From: Alviniconcha marisindica
Taxonomy: Eukaryota; Mollusca; Gastropoda; Provannidae
Direction of reading: 5' to 3'
Length of the DNA: 64,000 bases
Assembly (NCBI GenBank): GCA_018857735.1
Contig: JABMCL010001555.1
Location: 846,001 to 910,000, forward strand
Part shown: in pieces, positions 12,301 through 22,700 of the stretch
Layout of the letters: each line of letters opens with the position of its first letter
Position numbering within the stretch: the first letter of the stretch is position 1
The notes under the pieces: model-generated
What the model was told of the DNA's origin: nothing
Database searches by the model: none
What the model saw: only the letters and a program-made list of their open reading frames with translations
Made by a program: the position numbers and the translations under genes

Positions 12301-13279
12301 GAACAAAGACTTCACTGGTTACCTTATGCATATATAATATATATACAGACTTCATCAGCTATCTTATGCATATAATCAAACATAGATTTCATCGGTTACC
12401 CTATGCATATAATCAAACATAGGATTCATCGGTTACCTTATGCATATATAATCAAACACACTAGACCCACATTTGACTCAATAATCATGACCATCTTCTT
12501 TGTCTGAGTCAGGGCAGACAGCAGTCTCAACATACAGGGTGGTCTGTAATAGTACTAATACTAATAGTAATACACTTCAACTAGTTCAACTTCAAGGGAA
12601 GCAGATTTACACTTTTACAAGCCTTTTGAATTATCAGGAAGTATATATATTTAATAACAATAACAGTACAGCCATTACATGTAAGCACATAAAATCTCAA
12701 CTTTTAATGGCAATAAATTTAAACAAAACAGTGATATCTGATTACACAACTGCTGACATATCAAATAATCAACATTGCAAACCTATCTGTCTAATGTCCT
12801 GTTGCCAAGCAGAACATGAGGTCTGCTGAATCTTATTGTAAAAAGTCTGTTTGTGTTTATGCATACCTATTCAGCGGCGTGGAAACGCTCCTTAGTTGAG
12901 CATACAGTCATGTGATGCTGATACAGTGATATTGATAGTGAGCAGGTGATGTATCATATACCATAGTCGTAGAACTGTGACACCTAGGCTAAAGCCGTAA
13001 AGGCCCTGTGGCCTTTTTACCTGTGGTTGCACGTTGTTACTAGATTTTGTTTCTTGGTCTGCTTATGCAATCTATAATTTTCATATCAAAGTATTCATCG
13101 TAATCAAAACTGTTTACTAACAAATCATACCTGTGACCCAGGAGCGGCTTCAATTTTTGGTATGCTTTCAAATCTTTGGTGGGCATTTTAGTGTTGAGAA
13201 ACTTGCATTCAGAATGCACGCCGACGAAAAGCGTAAGCAAAAATGTAAGCCAACATGTGCTCTTGAATAAACGCTTCAT
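3242..13279 (-). CDS. M6PR: Cation-dependent mannose-6-phosphate receptor, complete, 6 exons
   Basis: This type I membrane receptor carries mannose-6-phosphate-tagged hydrolases from the Golgi to endosomes. Six minus-strand exons (13279-13131, 10830-10664, 8285-8176, 7288-7143, 5180-5054, 3361-3242) join in phase into 272 residues; human is 277. Seen: a signal peptide at about residues 1-23; six luminal cysteines as in the vertebrate receptor; the sugar-pocket residues equivalent to bovine Q66, R111, E133 and Y143 (here Q81, R128, E152, Y162); one membrane span at about 182-204; and a cytosolic tail with the FW motif, the DGCDFVCR cysteine pair and an acidic dileucine end ([10 protein letters not shown]). 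The start at 13279 places the signal peptide at the N-terminus; an in-frame ATG 39 bases upstream is a weaker option. Odd: the metal-site Asp103 equivalent is Asn120, and the luminal domain has no N-glycosylation sequon. Identity is near certain. Confidence 0.96.
3430..3765. repeat. Degenerate repeats in M6PR intron 5
   Basis: Three to four imperfect copies of a block with GCTCATTAGTTTGCTGACA, CAATGCTGCCACATA and CAGTTAGACATGCTACT, with indels between copies. Confidence 0.7.
3771..4895. repeat. Minisatellite, 64-68 bp unit, about 17 copies, in M6PR intron 5
   Basis: The unit contains CACAATGGGTCTACAAGTAT and CAACAAGTCAGATTGATGCA. Two unit types differ in the last dozen bases (GTCTTACA versus CACCCTCTCTCACA) and alternate in the middle of the array. 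The four right-hand copies are more diverged. Confidence 0.95.
5054..5180 (-). CDS. M6PR: M6PR exon 5 (membrane span and proximal tail)
   Basis: Encodes the rest of the membrane span ([13 protein letters not shown]) and the membrane-proximal tail [14 protein letters not shown]...[10 protein letters not shown], close to vertebrate LYQRLVVGAKGMEQ...FWQDLGNLVA. The FW pair is the known signal that keeps the receptor out of lysosomes in mammals. The acceptor is ttttacag/CTTTT and the donor CAGGCT/gtgagt. Confidence 0.95.
5240..5330. repeat. G-rich tract in M6PR intron 4
   Basis: A run of about 20 Gs with a few interruptions is followed by GGGGAGGGGAGGGG. It lies 60 bp upstream (in M6PR sense) of exon 5 and is C-rich on the coding strand. 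Confidence 0.9.
5331..5930. other. M6PR intron 4 sequence, one dispersed repeat
   Basis: Bases about 5396-5436 match a dispersed block (TTAATGTCCTGTC then CACAGGGTCACCTCAGGA) also found at about 59676-59716 and, inverted, about 63291-63346. Nothing else recognised. Confidence 0.55.
5935..6108. repeat. Two-copy tandem duplication, about 86 bp
   Basis: Two adjacent copies of a block containing TGACAGCTATGGAAAAACAC and TGTCCTGGCAAAATTCTGGG, in M6PR intron 4. Confidence 0.85.
6195..6665. repeat. Minisatellite, about 58-60 bp unit, about eight copies
   Basis: The unit contains GCAACAGAAAAAGATGCCAC and TATGTACCAGTGTGAATA. Later copies are diverged. It lies in M6PR intron 4; the rest of the intron up to 7142 is AT-rich and has no other feature. 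Confidence 0.9.
7143..7288 (-). CDS. M6PR: M6PR exon 4 (end of luminal domain, start of membrane span)
   Basis: Encodes residues 143-190 with DSDCYYLFE (pocket tyrosine), the last luminal cysteine and the start of the membrane span, SIGSIILIV. The donor ATTGT/gtgagt splits the valine codon, which is completed by the C at the start of exon 5. The acceptor is gtgtgcag/AATTC. Confidence 0.94.
7373..7690. other. M6PR intron 3, no feature seen
   Basis: A short SINE-tail fragment (7335-7372, minus) precedes it. The rest is unique-looking and has no conserved frame. Confidence 0.5.
7691..7751 (+). repeat. Dispersed CTGATATAACC repeat
   Basis: CACCCTGATATAACCATACT then GACTGGGTGTAAAACACCAA and CTTA repeats. 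Other copies are at 11390-11446 (+), 38823-38876 (+), 22997-23052 (-), 39181-39222 (-) and 52280-52331 (-). All share a GGGCGTAAAACACC-like core next to the four-base CTTA repeat. Confidence 0.8.
7922..8036. repeat. Imperfect TG microsatellite in M6PR intron 3
   Basis: GTGTGTGTGTGTGTGTG interrupted by GCATG and GTACA steps. Open frames here are low-complexity artefacts. Confidence 0.9.
8176..8285 (-). CDS. M6PR: M6PR exon 3 (luminal domain)
   Basis: Encodes [17 protein letters not shown] and then RKAVILFTC, matching the vertebrate NWIMLIY...NHC...RRAVVMISC segment. It carries the conserved arginine of the sugar pocket (R128). Asn120 stands where the vertebrate receptor has the metal-binding Asp. 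The acceptor is ctttcag/CAAAC and the donor TCTGAT/gtaagt. Confidence 0.95.
8480..8940 (-). repeat. tRNA-headed SINE, minus-oriented arm of an inverted pair
   Basis: Read on the minus strand from 8940: a tRNA-like head with A-box GCTCAGTGGTTAGAGC and B-box GGGTTCATGTCC, the body TTTTCTTCTCCTGGGTCAAC, and AAAAGATCCTGGTCATTC. It ends in the AGTCACTCATTCAAAATTGC tail. It aligns along its length with the plus copy at 9005. It sits in M6PR intron 2. Confidence 0.8.
9005..9425 (+). repeat. tRNA-headed SINE, plus-oriented arm of an inverted pair
   Basis: The head has A-box-like TAGCTCCGTGGCAAAGC and a perfect B-box GGTTCGAGTCC (about 9063-9073). The body continues TTTTCTTCTCCAGGATCAAC and AAAAGATCCGGGCCATTC. 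It faces the minus copy across a spacer of about 65 bp. Confidence 0.8.
9426..9700 (+). repeat. Composite of SINE tails
   Basis: It begins with AGGAGCTGTGTGAGAGTCGA and TTTCCGTGGACGTAAAGC (also at about 44615-44705 and, in part, 54139-54200). A GGACATTAAGC block appears twice, with an AATCACATGTGACTGAGTG tail between. Confidence 0.55.
9701..10365. other. M6PR intron 2, no feature seen
   Basis: No conserved frame, repeat or splice-competent exon recognised. A TG tract of about 24 bases follows at 10368-10392. Confidence 0.5.
10664..10830 (-). CDS. M6PR: M6PR exon 2 (luminal domain)
   Basis: Encodes residues 50-105 of the luminal domain, including DYIYHIGIC and SGDQGVVQI, the latter carrying the glutamine equivalent to Q66. 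The acceptor is tttcag/GTAC and the donor GGAA/gtaagt. Phases fit both neighbours. Where vertebrates carry glycosylation sites this exon has none. Confidence 0.95.
11086..11446. repeat. Minisatellite, 47-bp unit, about seven copies, grown from a dispersed repeat
   Basis: The unit contains TTACCACTCTGTACCTTATA and CTGACATAACCGTATTGTC. The last copy runs on into the full dispersed repeat (GACTGGATGTAAAACACCAA). Copies are nearly identical, so the array is young. It lies in M6PR intron 1. Confidence 0.92.
11790..11852. repeat. GA/G-rich microsatellite
   Basis: TGTGTGAGAGAGAGAGAGAG followed by a G run and more GA. It lies in M6PR intron 1. Confidence 0.9.
12225..12290 (-). repeat. tRNA-like SINE head fragment
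   Basis: On the minus strand, GTAGCTCAGTTGGGTGAGC is a good tRNA A-box/D-arm and is followed by CTTTGGATCC. No B-box is seen, so it is a decayed fragment. Confidence 0.5.
12295..12455. repeat. Tandem repeat, about 40 bp, four copies
   Basis: The unit contains TTCATCGGTTACC and TTATGCATATAATCAAACA. It lies in M6PR intron 1. The remainder (12456-13130) shows no feature. Confidence 0.8.
13131..13279 (-). CDS. M6PR: M6PR exon 1 (signal peptide)
   Basis: Encodes residues 1-49 plus two bases of codon 50. The hydrophobic stretch [10 protein letters not shown] is followed by VHSEC, a plausible signal-peptidase site and the first luminal cysteine. KLKPLLGH matches the KRLKPLF region of vertebrate receptors. 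The donor reads CACAG/gtatga. Reading through the donor gives a spurious C-terminal extension that is not conserved. Confidence 0.9.
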
Positions 13280-13752
13280 GTTGCAAATGTCTGACAGAAC
13301 TAAACGGAATCTTGTCACGCCTATTTGGTTCGCTGTTCACAGGTGTTTTCCTCCTATTGGAAGCTGTCACATCAACCCGGAAGGACATGTGACACCGCAT
13401 CGTGGGTCCGAAGAAAATTCCTAACTGATACGTGATTGGTTTGCGGGAAAATAGGTCTTGGCTTGACGACCATAGCGGGGTAGATCTAAACACATAAAAG
13501 GTTCAAAAGAACGCTGTTTATTGGGACAAAACACAACATGCGAATTTTCAGGATAATCCCCTTTAACAAGCTACAAAACGACACAAACAATTGTGCGCAG
13601 AGCTGTGTAATAGGTCTAGTTTCCGTTTCCTTGCAGCAGCCGACGTATTTTCCATGTGACCAATGATTGGAGGGTTCCTCGCTTTGCCTTTGGGCGCGCT
13701 TTCTGAAGGAAGAAGTCCTGAGTGGTACGAAGAACGCTAAAAACCCACAATC
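13280..13752. promoter_or_regulatory. Shared bidirectional promoter between M6PR and TK2
   Basis: Only 473 bp separate the two divergent start codons. The interval holds several NF-Y-type boxes: ATTGG at 13356-13360 and 13435-13439, and CCAAT at 13660-13664 facing ATTGG at 13666-13670. CCGGAAGG at 13377-13384 is ETS/GABP-like, and a GC-rich GGGCGCGC lies near 13692. I see no TATA box suitably placed for either gene. The sites are seen in the sequence; their use as a two-way promoter is inferred. Both 5' UTRs must also lie here. Confidence 0.6.
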
Positions 13753-13795
13753 ATGACAACGTTGAGACCTGATATCTATTCCTTTGCAAACTTAG
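13753..13795 (+). CDS. TK2: TK2 exon 1
   Basis: Encodes MTTLRPDIYSFANL plus one base; donor G/gtgagc. It is chosen as the start because the ATG context (caatcATGa) precedes a good donor whose phase fits exon 2. The stretch is not conserved in the family, so it is the least certain exon of the gene. Confidence 0.7.
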
Positions 13796-16700
13796 GTGAG
13801 CATTCCATTAAGTTCTTAGCCATCGTTAACATCTTTTGCCGTTGCTTTGACGATCGCCGGAGAAGAAACAGATTTTGACAACTTACAATATGGAAAAACA
13901 ACAAATTCTTTATGTGGTCTTGCAATCTGTTCCCGCAGACGTGCTTTGCGCGCTAATTTATCGAGTGCATTAATTACTTATGTCAGTAATAAATGGTAAA
14001 CTGGCCGATGAGTGTATATTTTGTAATTGTAAACGTTGTTAATAATAATATTATTATTTATTAATAAAGTTAATAATGAGCTGAGAAAAAGGTCACTTAA
14101 AAAAAGAAAGAAAAAAGTTAATGAGTTATTAATAAATTAGTGTTAGTACTATTATTCCTTGTGCCGTTGACTTTTCTGTATAATGTTTGATTATGCTGTT
14201 GATTTTGATCCAGAGAATGTGTAAATTATGCATAAATCGTCATTCAAAAATCAAAAATTCATTCTATTCAGGAGACCTTTCCCTGTCAACAAAGAGCAGG
14301 GAAATGGGGAGACCATTCAGAGTAAGTGACTAACATTTTATGTGCTAGTACTGCTACTAAGTACTATAAATATAATTGAGGTAGTGATGTGCAAAAAGAA
14401 AAACAGCCATACTGATTAATGGGCAATATTCACTTTAGCCCTGTCAGTTCACAATCACAGTCCTCACATGGTATGAGAATGTGTGTGTGCATGCACTGGC
14501 ATGATGATGATGGTATGGAATGAACTGATATATATATCAGAACGTCTCTTCCATGCGGCCATGTGCTAAAAGCAAATGACCCGAATGTATAACATGGCTG
14601 ACCGGAAGTATTGCAAAAGCTCAAAAACTTATTTTTTTTTCCTTTTGCTTGTTTAATTTAATACGTTGTTGAACGTTATTTATTGCAACAATTTTATGAA
14701 GAATGGCAAAATATATTTTAAAAACTACCCAGACATTTGGCAGTAAAATAAAACATTGGCGCCTGATGCAGTGACGTAGCACAGTGACTGGAGTAAAGTT
14801 TCGATGAAAGAGAAAGTCCGTTCTTTACTAGATTGTCTGCGGATGCTGGTCATGAAACATTTCAACACACATAACGTTCGACCGAAGGATATTTCGGAGC
14901 CTCTAACTCCAAAAACAAAAGTTAGTGATAATCGATTTTATATGCACTGTGTAAAGCGATATCTCCTCTGTGCAAATCGGTGACTGAGGTAATGTTTTGA
15001 TTCGTCATGTACGTGAATGAAAGCATCGAAAGCACTCACCGTGAGCGTGTCCGTTTTCAGGGGTCGAATTTCGTGGCGCTTTTCACTTTCAATTTTTTAA
15101 ATTTCTCCAGCTGCTCCAGATTTGGAGCTCATATTGTTTCCACTGTAATACTGACCAATTATGAACGCACACACAAAGCAACAACAAGACAAAGTGTTTG
15201 AAACGGATTTTATTGACAGTCAAAAATCGGACCCCCCATTTGCGCACCTTTTGGCACTAAGTCATATATATTTATATATATGTGGACATGCCAACATAGT
15301 TTTCTCATACCATTTGACTTTGAGGACTGCAAACCAATGGGGCTAAAACAAGTAAAAGTGGATATATTCCCCATAAAACTTTATAAGTTATAATATACCA
15401 AATATAATCATGTTAAAAATATGTTGGTGTTAGTGTTAAAAAAACCTGTTACTCTGTTATAATTTATACTGTTGTACATATGCCATTAGCTCAACTTCTT
15501 CAAGCCTGCAGTTGGTTGCATCATTCAGATTCATTGGTCAGTACCAGCTACTGTGTTCAATAGAACTTAGAAGATCTACATATTACTATTACTGTATTAA
15601 TAGATCTACTATCTAGGCATAGACGATAGATTTTGATTTTATTCTAATTTTATTTTTAGTCTTGAGTAGAGGAAACTAATGATTCATTTTGTTGTGGAAA
15701 TAAATTTCCCAGGACAGTCGGAGGAACTGACCACATTAAAGTGATTAAACAGATTCATTTATATTATAAATGTAACAAAATGTCATGTACTGATGTAGTA
15801 TCACTATTAGTATTATGTTATTACAAGTGTTAGTGACAAAAGTACTTTATAAATTATATTGAATATTAAATATATCCATTCCATTGTTCTTTTTCCACTT
15901 GAACTTGGTTGCTGTAACTTAGTCACTGTTGGTATTCCACATTATGTGTGTGTGTGTGTAATTTACAGAATATTACAATTAATACAAGTAAAACAATGAC
16001 TGAGAGTTCACAGTATGTTATTGTTATATCAAACTGCTTCTGAAACGTTAATATTTAAGTTTTAACTCAGCAGGCATTAAACAGTCCATTGTCCTTTTGA
16101 TTCTGAATGTATGTTTTTGAAAACATTTTTCCTTCATTTTTTTAAATTTACTTTTCATATTTTAAGTTTTATAATTTATTCACAAAATAATGAATTATGG
16201 CGATGATATTTGTGATTTTTGTCCCCAGACAGTGGCAGTGGAAGGAAACATAGGGTGTGGGAAAACAACTTTCCTAGAATACTTCAAGACTCTTTCTGGC
16301 GTGGAGGTACATAGTCATATTCAATCTTAAACAAGTTAAACTGTTAAACTTAAAGTTAAAGCTGATCCAGTTCAGTCCTTATGATCTGGAATCATAAGGG
16401 GTTTTTTGTTTTTGTTTTTAACATATTTCGTACATAACAATTAACATGTGACCAAATTAATTATACCAACAAAGTTTGGCAAAGTTCGTCATGTATCAGT
16501 GTCAAACCTTGGTTCCACTTTATACTGTATAAAGGCCCTTTACCCTATTTCAGTGATTAATTCCAGTTTTGTGGAAAAGTCAAAACACAAAGGGCCATTT
16601 AGTAATGATTTACATTTTGCTATGTAAGCAGCTGGGGTAAAGTTTCCCTTACTTTTTTTCTTTTTTTCTGCCTCTGGCACGGGTTTCCTACCTAAGTCAT

Positions 16701-19700
16701 TGAAATCTAAAGTAGTGAAGGTCTTTGAAAGTTTGGTGGAAATCATGTGCCGTGTTCAAGACCTTGAAAGTCTGTGAAGAATAAACTTGGGTCTTCCACT
16801 TTGAAAGTTTGTGTGAATTTTCCCTGTCAAACTGAAAATGTAATCATTTCCTGACTTTGACTAGAAAATAACTAGCTAGATACTAAGAAATACTGACGGT
16901 TATTTCTTCAGAGCCAGTTTTTGAAAGCATCTTGTAAAAAATAGAATGGAACTGGAAGTCAAAAGTTACACATTGTCTTACTTCTCTCTGTATAATTTAG
17001 TATAAATGATATTAATAAATGTACTTTAGCTGATACTGTGATACACTGATAGTCATGAAATGGCAACACTTTGTAGTATGAGTCATAGTTTGACTTAGGC
17101 ATCTAAACTATGACATAAAATGATGAAGGGTGTACATCCACAGGCACAGTGTCTTAAACACAGTGTCTTACTTCTCTCTGTATAATTTACTTTATATGAT
17201 GAACGGTGTACATCCACAGGCATCACATGTGATGAATTAAAAACTTAAAGGTGAGTAAATCCATTCAAAGTTAAATGAATTTGGACAAGAAAAAATATGG
17301 TCTGGATAGTTTGTAAATTTTGGAGAAATTTAACATGATAGACAATCATAGTGATATGACAATACAGAACTGATGAAGTGATGCTTAATGTCCTCAGAAC
17401 TCTTTAAAATAATTTTTTTATACAAACATGTCAGATTTAAAGTATTTTACATCTTCACTAAAGGGACTGTAATATTCAGTTGATTTTAAATATCTAGAGT
17501 TGTATGGAGTAATCCATACTGACTGTCAAAAGCTAAATAAATGTGAACGTAACTAAAGGTTACTTTATACCAATAAATGTACAATAATAATCCATCCTCA
17601 GCATACAACGACTTTTTAATAGTGAAGAGTGAAAAAAAAAAATGAGTAGTCAAGGTGTAATACTAACAGGACTGATTAGCAGAAGCGCATAATTATCAGT
17701 CATGTGTACAGTGTAGGCTTTCCCAGATTGTTTCAAAACTCTTGAAAATGTTTTTGTGCATGTGTTTTTTGTTGTTTTCTTATTTGCAAAATCTGACTAA
17801 TGGAGTAATGTGCTTCTTTCTCTCCCTCTGTCTCTTTTTTTTTTTTTTTTTAATCTACAAGGGGATTTTACTACTACAGGATTCATATGACTTACAATAC
17901 ATGCATTGGACATTCACTACATTGCACACTTGGAGTTGCTGTCAACTTCCTGAACTGGAAGGTTATGCTCACATCCTGCAAAGGTGGGGGGGGGGTTAAA
18001 CAAGAGACTTCATGCTGTATATCACGCTCTCGTGTCTGACTGGACCTCCCTCTTGTGATATTTCTCCTTTGTTATTGTATATATATATATATATCGTGAT
18101 ATATGTTTCTTAAGTCTTATATAATATATGTGTGTGTGTGTATAAAAAAAACAGTAAATGACTCCTGAAATGGATTGTCTCTCTTCCAGGTGATTGCAGA
18201 GCCAGTGGAAAAATGGAAGAATGTGAATGGGTTCAACTGTTTTGTGAGTACATCACATATATTTTAATAGTTTTACACATATGTATCATGATAGTGTAAC
18301 TAACACTGAAAAAGTTTGACACGCCTGTGACACATATTTTGTTACAACAGTTTACACTGTTACAGTGTTAATGCCCAAGAATTGTAGCTTTTGAGTTTGA
18401 CATTTAATTGTTGTAAATTGTTCTGTTCAGAACAAATAATGCAGTATGAAATGTGCTCTGTGGTGTTACAGCAACTTAAATGACGTTTGGTGATTTCCCA
18501 CACCTTCCCCGCTGCTTGTACACGTGCTTGTATGCACTGGCATTGTTGCACATATATCCCTCTGCATATATTCATTTTCGTGTATGTGATGGTGTGTGTA
18601 CACAGAGATACATATGCATAATGGTCTTGAAGTTCGATATATCATGGATTATTTTCCAACTTTCACTGCATCAAAAGATGGTAATCATTACTTTGGTTTG
18701 AGCATGGGCACTTACGCAATTTCCAACCTTCACCACATTAAAAGATAGTCATCATTACTCCAGTTAAGCATGGGCACTTATAATATATTTCCCACCTTCA
18801 CCACATTAAAAGATGGTCATCATTACTTCATATTAAACATGGGCCCTTTTTATTTATTTATTTTTATTGACTTCAGATTATTATTATTTTATCTGCAGTC
18901 TACATTAGGGCACTTACACCAGTGACAAGTTACAGGTTTGCTTGTTTGAAAACTGAATCCTGTGATGTTGTGTGCCAGGAGATGATGTACAAAAACGCAG
19001 TGCGGTGGAGCCAGGCCTTCCAGACGTACCTCACGCTCACCATGCTGGAGATCCATGAACAGGAAGAGGTACAAAACACTCGCAATGCTCCAGCTCCATT
19101 CTTTGTATTCTACAGATGTATATATATAAATTATCGTATATATATTATATATATACCCACCACCTTTTAGTGCAGCACAGACAGGAATGGTTACCGTGGT
19201 GTAGAGTTTCTAAATTCTTAACCAGAGCCCAAGCGAGATCAAGAAGAGGGAGGTGGAGCTGGGCTATCAAGAGCAGGGAGGTGGAGCTGGGCTCTCAAGA
19301 GATCAAGAGCAGGGAGGTGGAGCTGGGCTATCAAGAGCAGGGAGGTGGAGATGGGCTATCAAGAGCAGGGAGGTGGAGCTGGGCTATCAAGAGAGATCAT
19401 GAAGAGGGAGGTGGAGCTGAGCTTTCAAGAGATCGCGAGCAGGGAGGTGGAGCTGGGCTCTCAAGAGAGATCAAGAAGAGGGAGGTGGAGCTGGGCTCTC
19501 AAGAGATCAAAAGCAGGGAGGTGGAGCTGGGCTATCAAGAGTAGGGAGGTGGGGCTGGGCTCTCAAGAGAGATCAAGCACAGGGAGGTGGAGCTGGGCTC
19601 TCAAGAGATCAAGAGCAGGGAGGTGGAGCTGGGCTCTCAAGAGATCAAGAGCAGGGAGGTGGAGCTGGGCTCAAAGGAGACCAAGAGCTGGGAGGTGGAG

Positions 19701-22700
19701 CTGGGCTCTCAAGAGAGATCAAGCGCAGGGAGGTGGAGCTGGGCTCTCAAGAGCAGGGAGGTGAAGCTGGGCTCTCAAGAGATCAAGAGCAGGGAGGTGG
19801 AGCTGGGCTCAAAGGAGACCAAGAGCTGGGAGGTGGAGCTGGGCTCTCAAGAGAGATCAAGCGCAGGGAGGTGGAGCTGGGCTCTCAAGAGCAGGGAGGT
19901 GGAGCTGGGCTCTCAAGAGATCAAGAGCAGGGGGGTGGAGCTGGGCTCAAAGGAGACCAAGAGCTGGGAGGTGGAGCTGGGCTCAAAGGAGACCAAGAGC
20001 TGGGAGGTGGAGCTGGGCTCTCAAGAGAGATCAAGCGCAGGGAGGTGGAGCTGGGCTCAAGGAGACAAGAGCTGGGAGGTGGAGCTGGGTCTCAAGAGAG
20101 ATCAAAGAGGGAGGTGGAGCTGGGCTCAAGGAGATCAAGGCGGGAGGTGGAGCTGGGCTCTCAAGAGAGATCAAGAGGGAGGTGGAGCTGGGCTATCAAG
20201 AGCTGGGAGGTGGAGCTGGGCTCTCAAGAGAAATCAAGAAGAGGGAGGTGGAGCTGGGCTCAAGAGACAAGGCGGGAGGTGGAGCTGGGCTTCCAAGAGG
20301 GAGGTGGAGCTGGGCTCTCAAGAGAGATCAAGCGCAGGGAGGTGGAGCTGGGCTATCAAGAGCTGGGAGGTGGAGCTGGGCTCTCAAGAGAGATCAAGAG
20401 CAGGGAGGTGGAGCTGGGCTGGCATAGCAGGATGGATTGTCTTGCTGCAGAGTTGTTCCTCAACAGTTGTTTCTCAGGCAGTCTTTGTGACTTTGTTCCG
20501 CACAGCTGTTGAAACAGCCGTTAGTGAAGTACATAAATTGCATCGCATTGGCGGGGTCCCTGCCTCCTTAACATTGTTGTTCTTGCAGTGGCTGATGATC
20601 TCTTCAGTCTTTACAGGTTGTAGCGTGTAGAAGCCTTGTGGTTTCTGTGGACGTAAATCGCCATGTTTACTGACCAAATTCTTGAGACATGAATTGATGA
20701 AGGGTCAATGAGTCAAATGACTCATAAGCAGAATCATTCTTGTGAGTTGTATTGCAGTATTTTTCTTATCTGTCACATATGTGCTTTAATTTATGTATGA
20801 TTTATGAACAATACATGTGTCCAGAGGAGACCATGCGCAGTTGACAGAACGCCACAGTTCAAAAACTATCTCCAAGATTGCTTCTCTGGTTTAAAGCCTA
20901 GGTTCATTTGCATGGTACTGACCTGACTATCCCCAAGACAGCATGTGGTTTAGTTTATAATTTTATTGAGACAGTTCTGATTAGGGGAACAAGGGCATTA
21001 ATCTAAGTTGCAACACATTTCAGAAACAGGACTGTGTGAAAATGATGGAGAGAACAATCTACAGTGCACGGTACTGCTTCATAGAAAATCTGCATCAAAA
21101 GTAAGTGCATGTATGTGAAACTGGACACAGAGCACGTCAGATCCGTGTGCATTTTTTCTAGCTGTCTTGTAAAAATGTCATGCTATTGTAACATGAACTT
21201 TAAAAAGCAGGGTTTTAAAGTTGATGAAATTAAAGTGGACCCAATAGTTTTTTGTACTTCTTTGTCCCTTCACCCTGTTTGTATTAACTTTAAAACAGGG
21301 ATAAAACAAAACTTTTTTTTTAAACTGATGATTGATATGTCATGATTTAGGTTGGGTTGGATGCTCCTCAACCAGGCCTCAATGATGGCACTGGCCATTC
21401 CTTGGGGGTGACATTCAGAGCCGAGGAGAGATCAAGAGCAGGGAGATGGAGCCAGGCTCTCAAAGCTGGATGGATTGTCTTGCTGCTGAATTGTTCCTAA
21501 ACAGCTGCTTTTCAGAAACTGTCTTTGTGACTGCTCCGGACAGCTGTTGAAACAGCAATTAGTGAAGTACGCAGGTTGCTTTGCACTGGCAGGGTTGCAG
21601 GGTCTCCACCTCCTTAACGCAGTTGTTCTGGCGGTCTCTTCAGTCTTTGCATGTTGGAGTGCTCAGATGAGCTACTCATAGGTACTCGATCCATCCCTTC
21701 CCCATTCCTAATAAGCCTTGTGGTTTCTGTGGAGGTAAAGCACCATGAAAGAAGAAGGAATGACACGCATTGAAGCAATTCCAATGAAGCAACTTTGCAG
21801 CAAGCTTGTTGTGCATAATACGAAAGGCTCTGCGGACAGAGTTAACTGGTGTGTGGAGCCCATGCAGGAACTTGTCAGAATGCTTTGCAGTGTTTTGGGG
21901 GTGAAGTTTGAAGCATACCTTATTAAAAGAAAACATTTTTTTAGACTATTTTACCTGTTCTTTTCTTACTTTGTCAAGCTTCGTACAGAACATACATATC
22001 AAAATGCCACTGAATTGATTTTTGGTTCATTTGCTTTAACTCTGTTTTATTTATGTGTATGCTTTTACCTTTGTTCATGTTCTGTTGTATTGTCTAATTC
22101 AGATTGTCTTTTTTTGTGTGGAATTTCAGTGACCCGAAGGGCAAATGTTCATATTATTTGCATTTATTATGAATAATAAAGTTATTTTGTATATCATCCT
22201 CTGACATAAAAGCAGTGTAATGTCCCTTTACTGCCCTCAACAGTTAATAGGGTAATCCTATCAGTAAACATTTTTGCCTTGTTTTGTTACAGAAATTTGA
22301 TGTCTGACATGGAGTATGCTGTTCTCAGTGAGTGGCATGACTGGCTGTATGACAACGCTGCCACAGGAATTGATCTCATTGGTTAGAATTTTTCCGTAAT
22401 TTGCTGTTGTATTTTGGTGAGTTTTTTGAGGGGTTGTTGGTGTGTTTTTTCTCTTCCAGGAACAGTGGTTCATTTTTATATCATTATTGTTGGGGGGGGT
22501 TTGTTCAGTTTTACAGTGATTGCAACATGTTTGGATTTTTTCTTTCTTTTTCCAGTCACATTTATTCATAGGCTTTATTAGACTGTTACACACTATTAGC
22601 TGTCATTATTTTTGGACTTGTTGCTGTGACTCACTGTTAGTGCAGCCATTCTTCACGGATCCAAATCAAATGGGATACAGCCAACTGTTACTGAATGCTA

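Noticed and set aside
13280..13318. Extended M6PR start at 13318 (13 extra residues)
   Set aside because: The extension would put polar residues before the signal peptide; the ATG at 13277-13279 gives a normal signal sequence.
19116..20630. Overlapping long forward open frames (up to 347 codons) encoding GGGAGLSRE/ELGSQE-type repeats
   Set aside because: They coincide with a G-rich minisatellite in an intron of TK2, all forward frames are open, and the only cause is a stop-free repeat unit.
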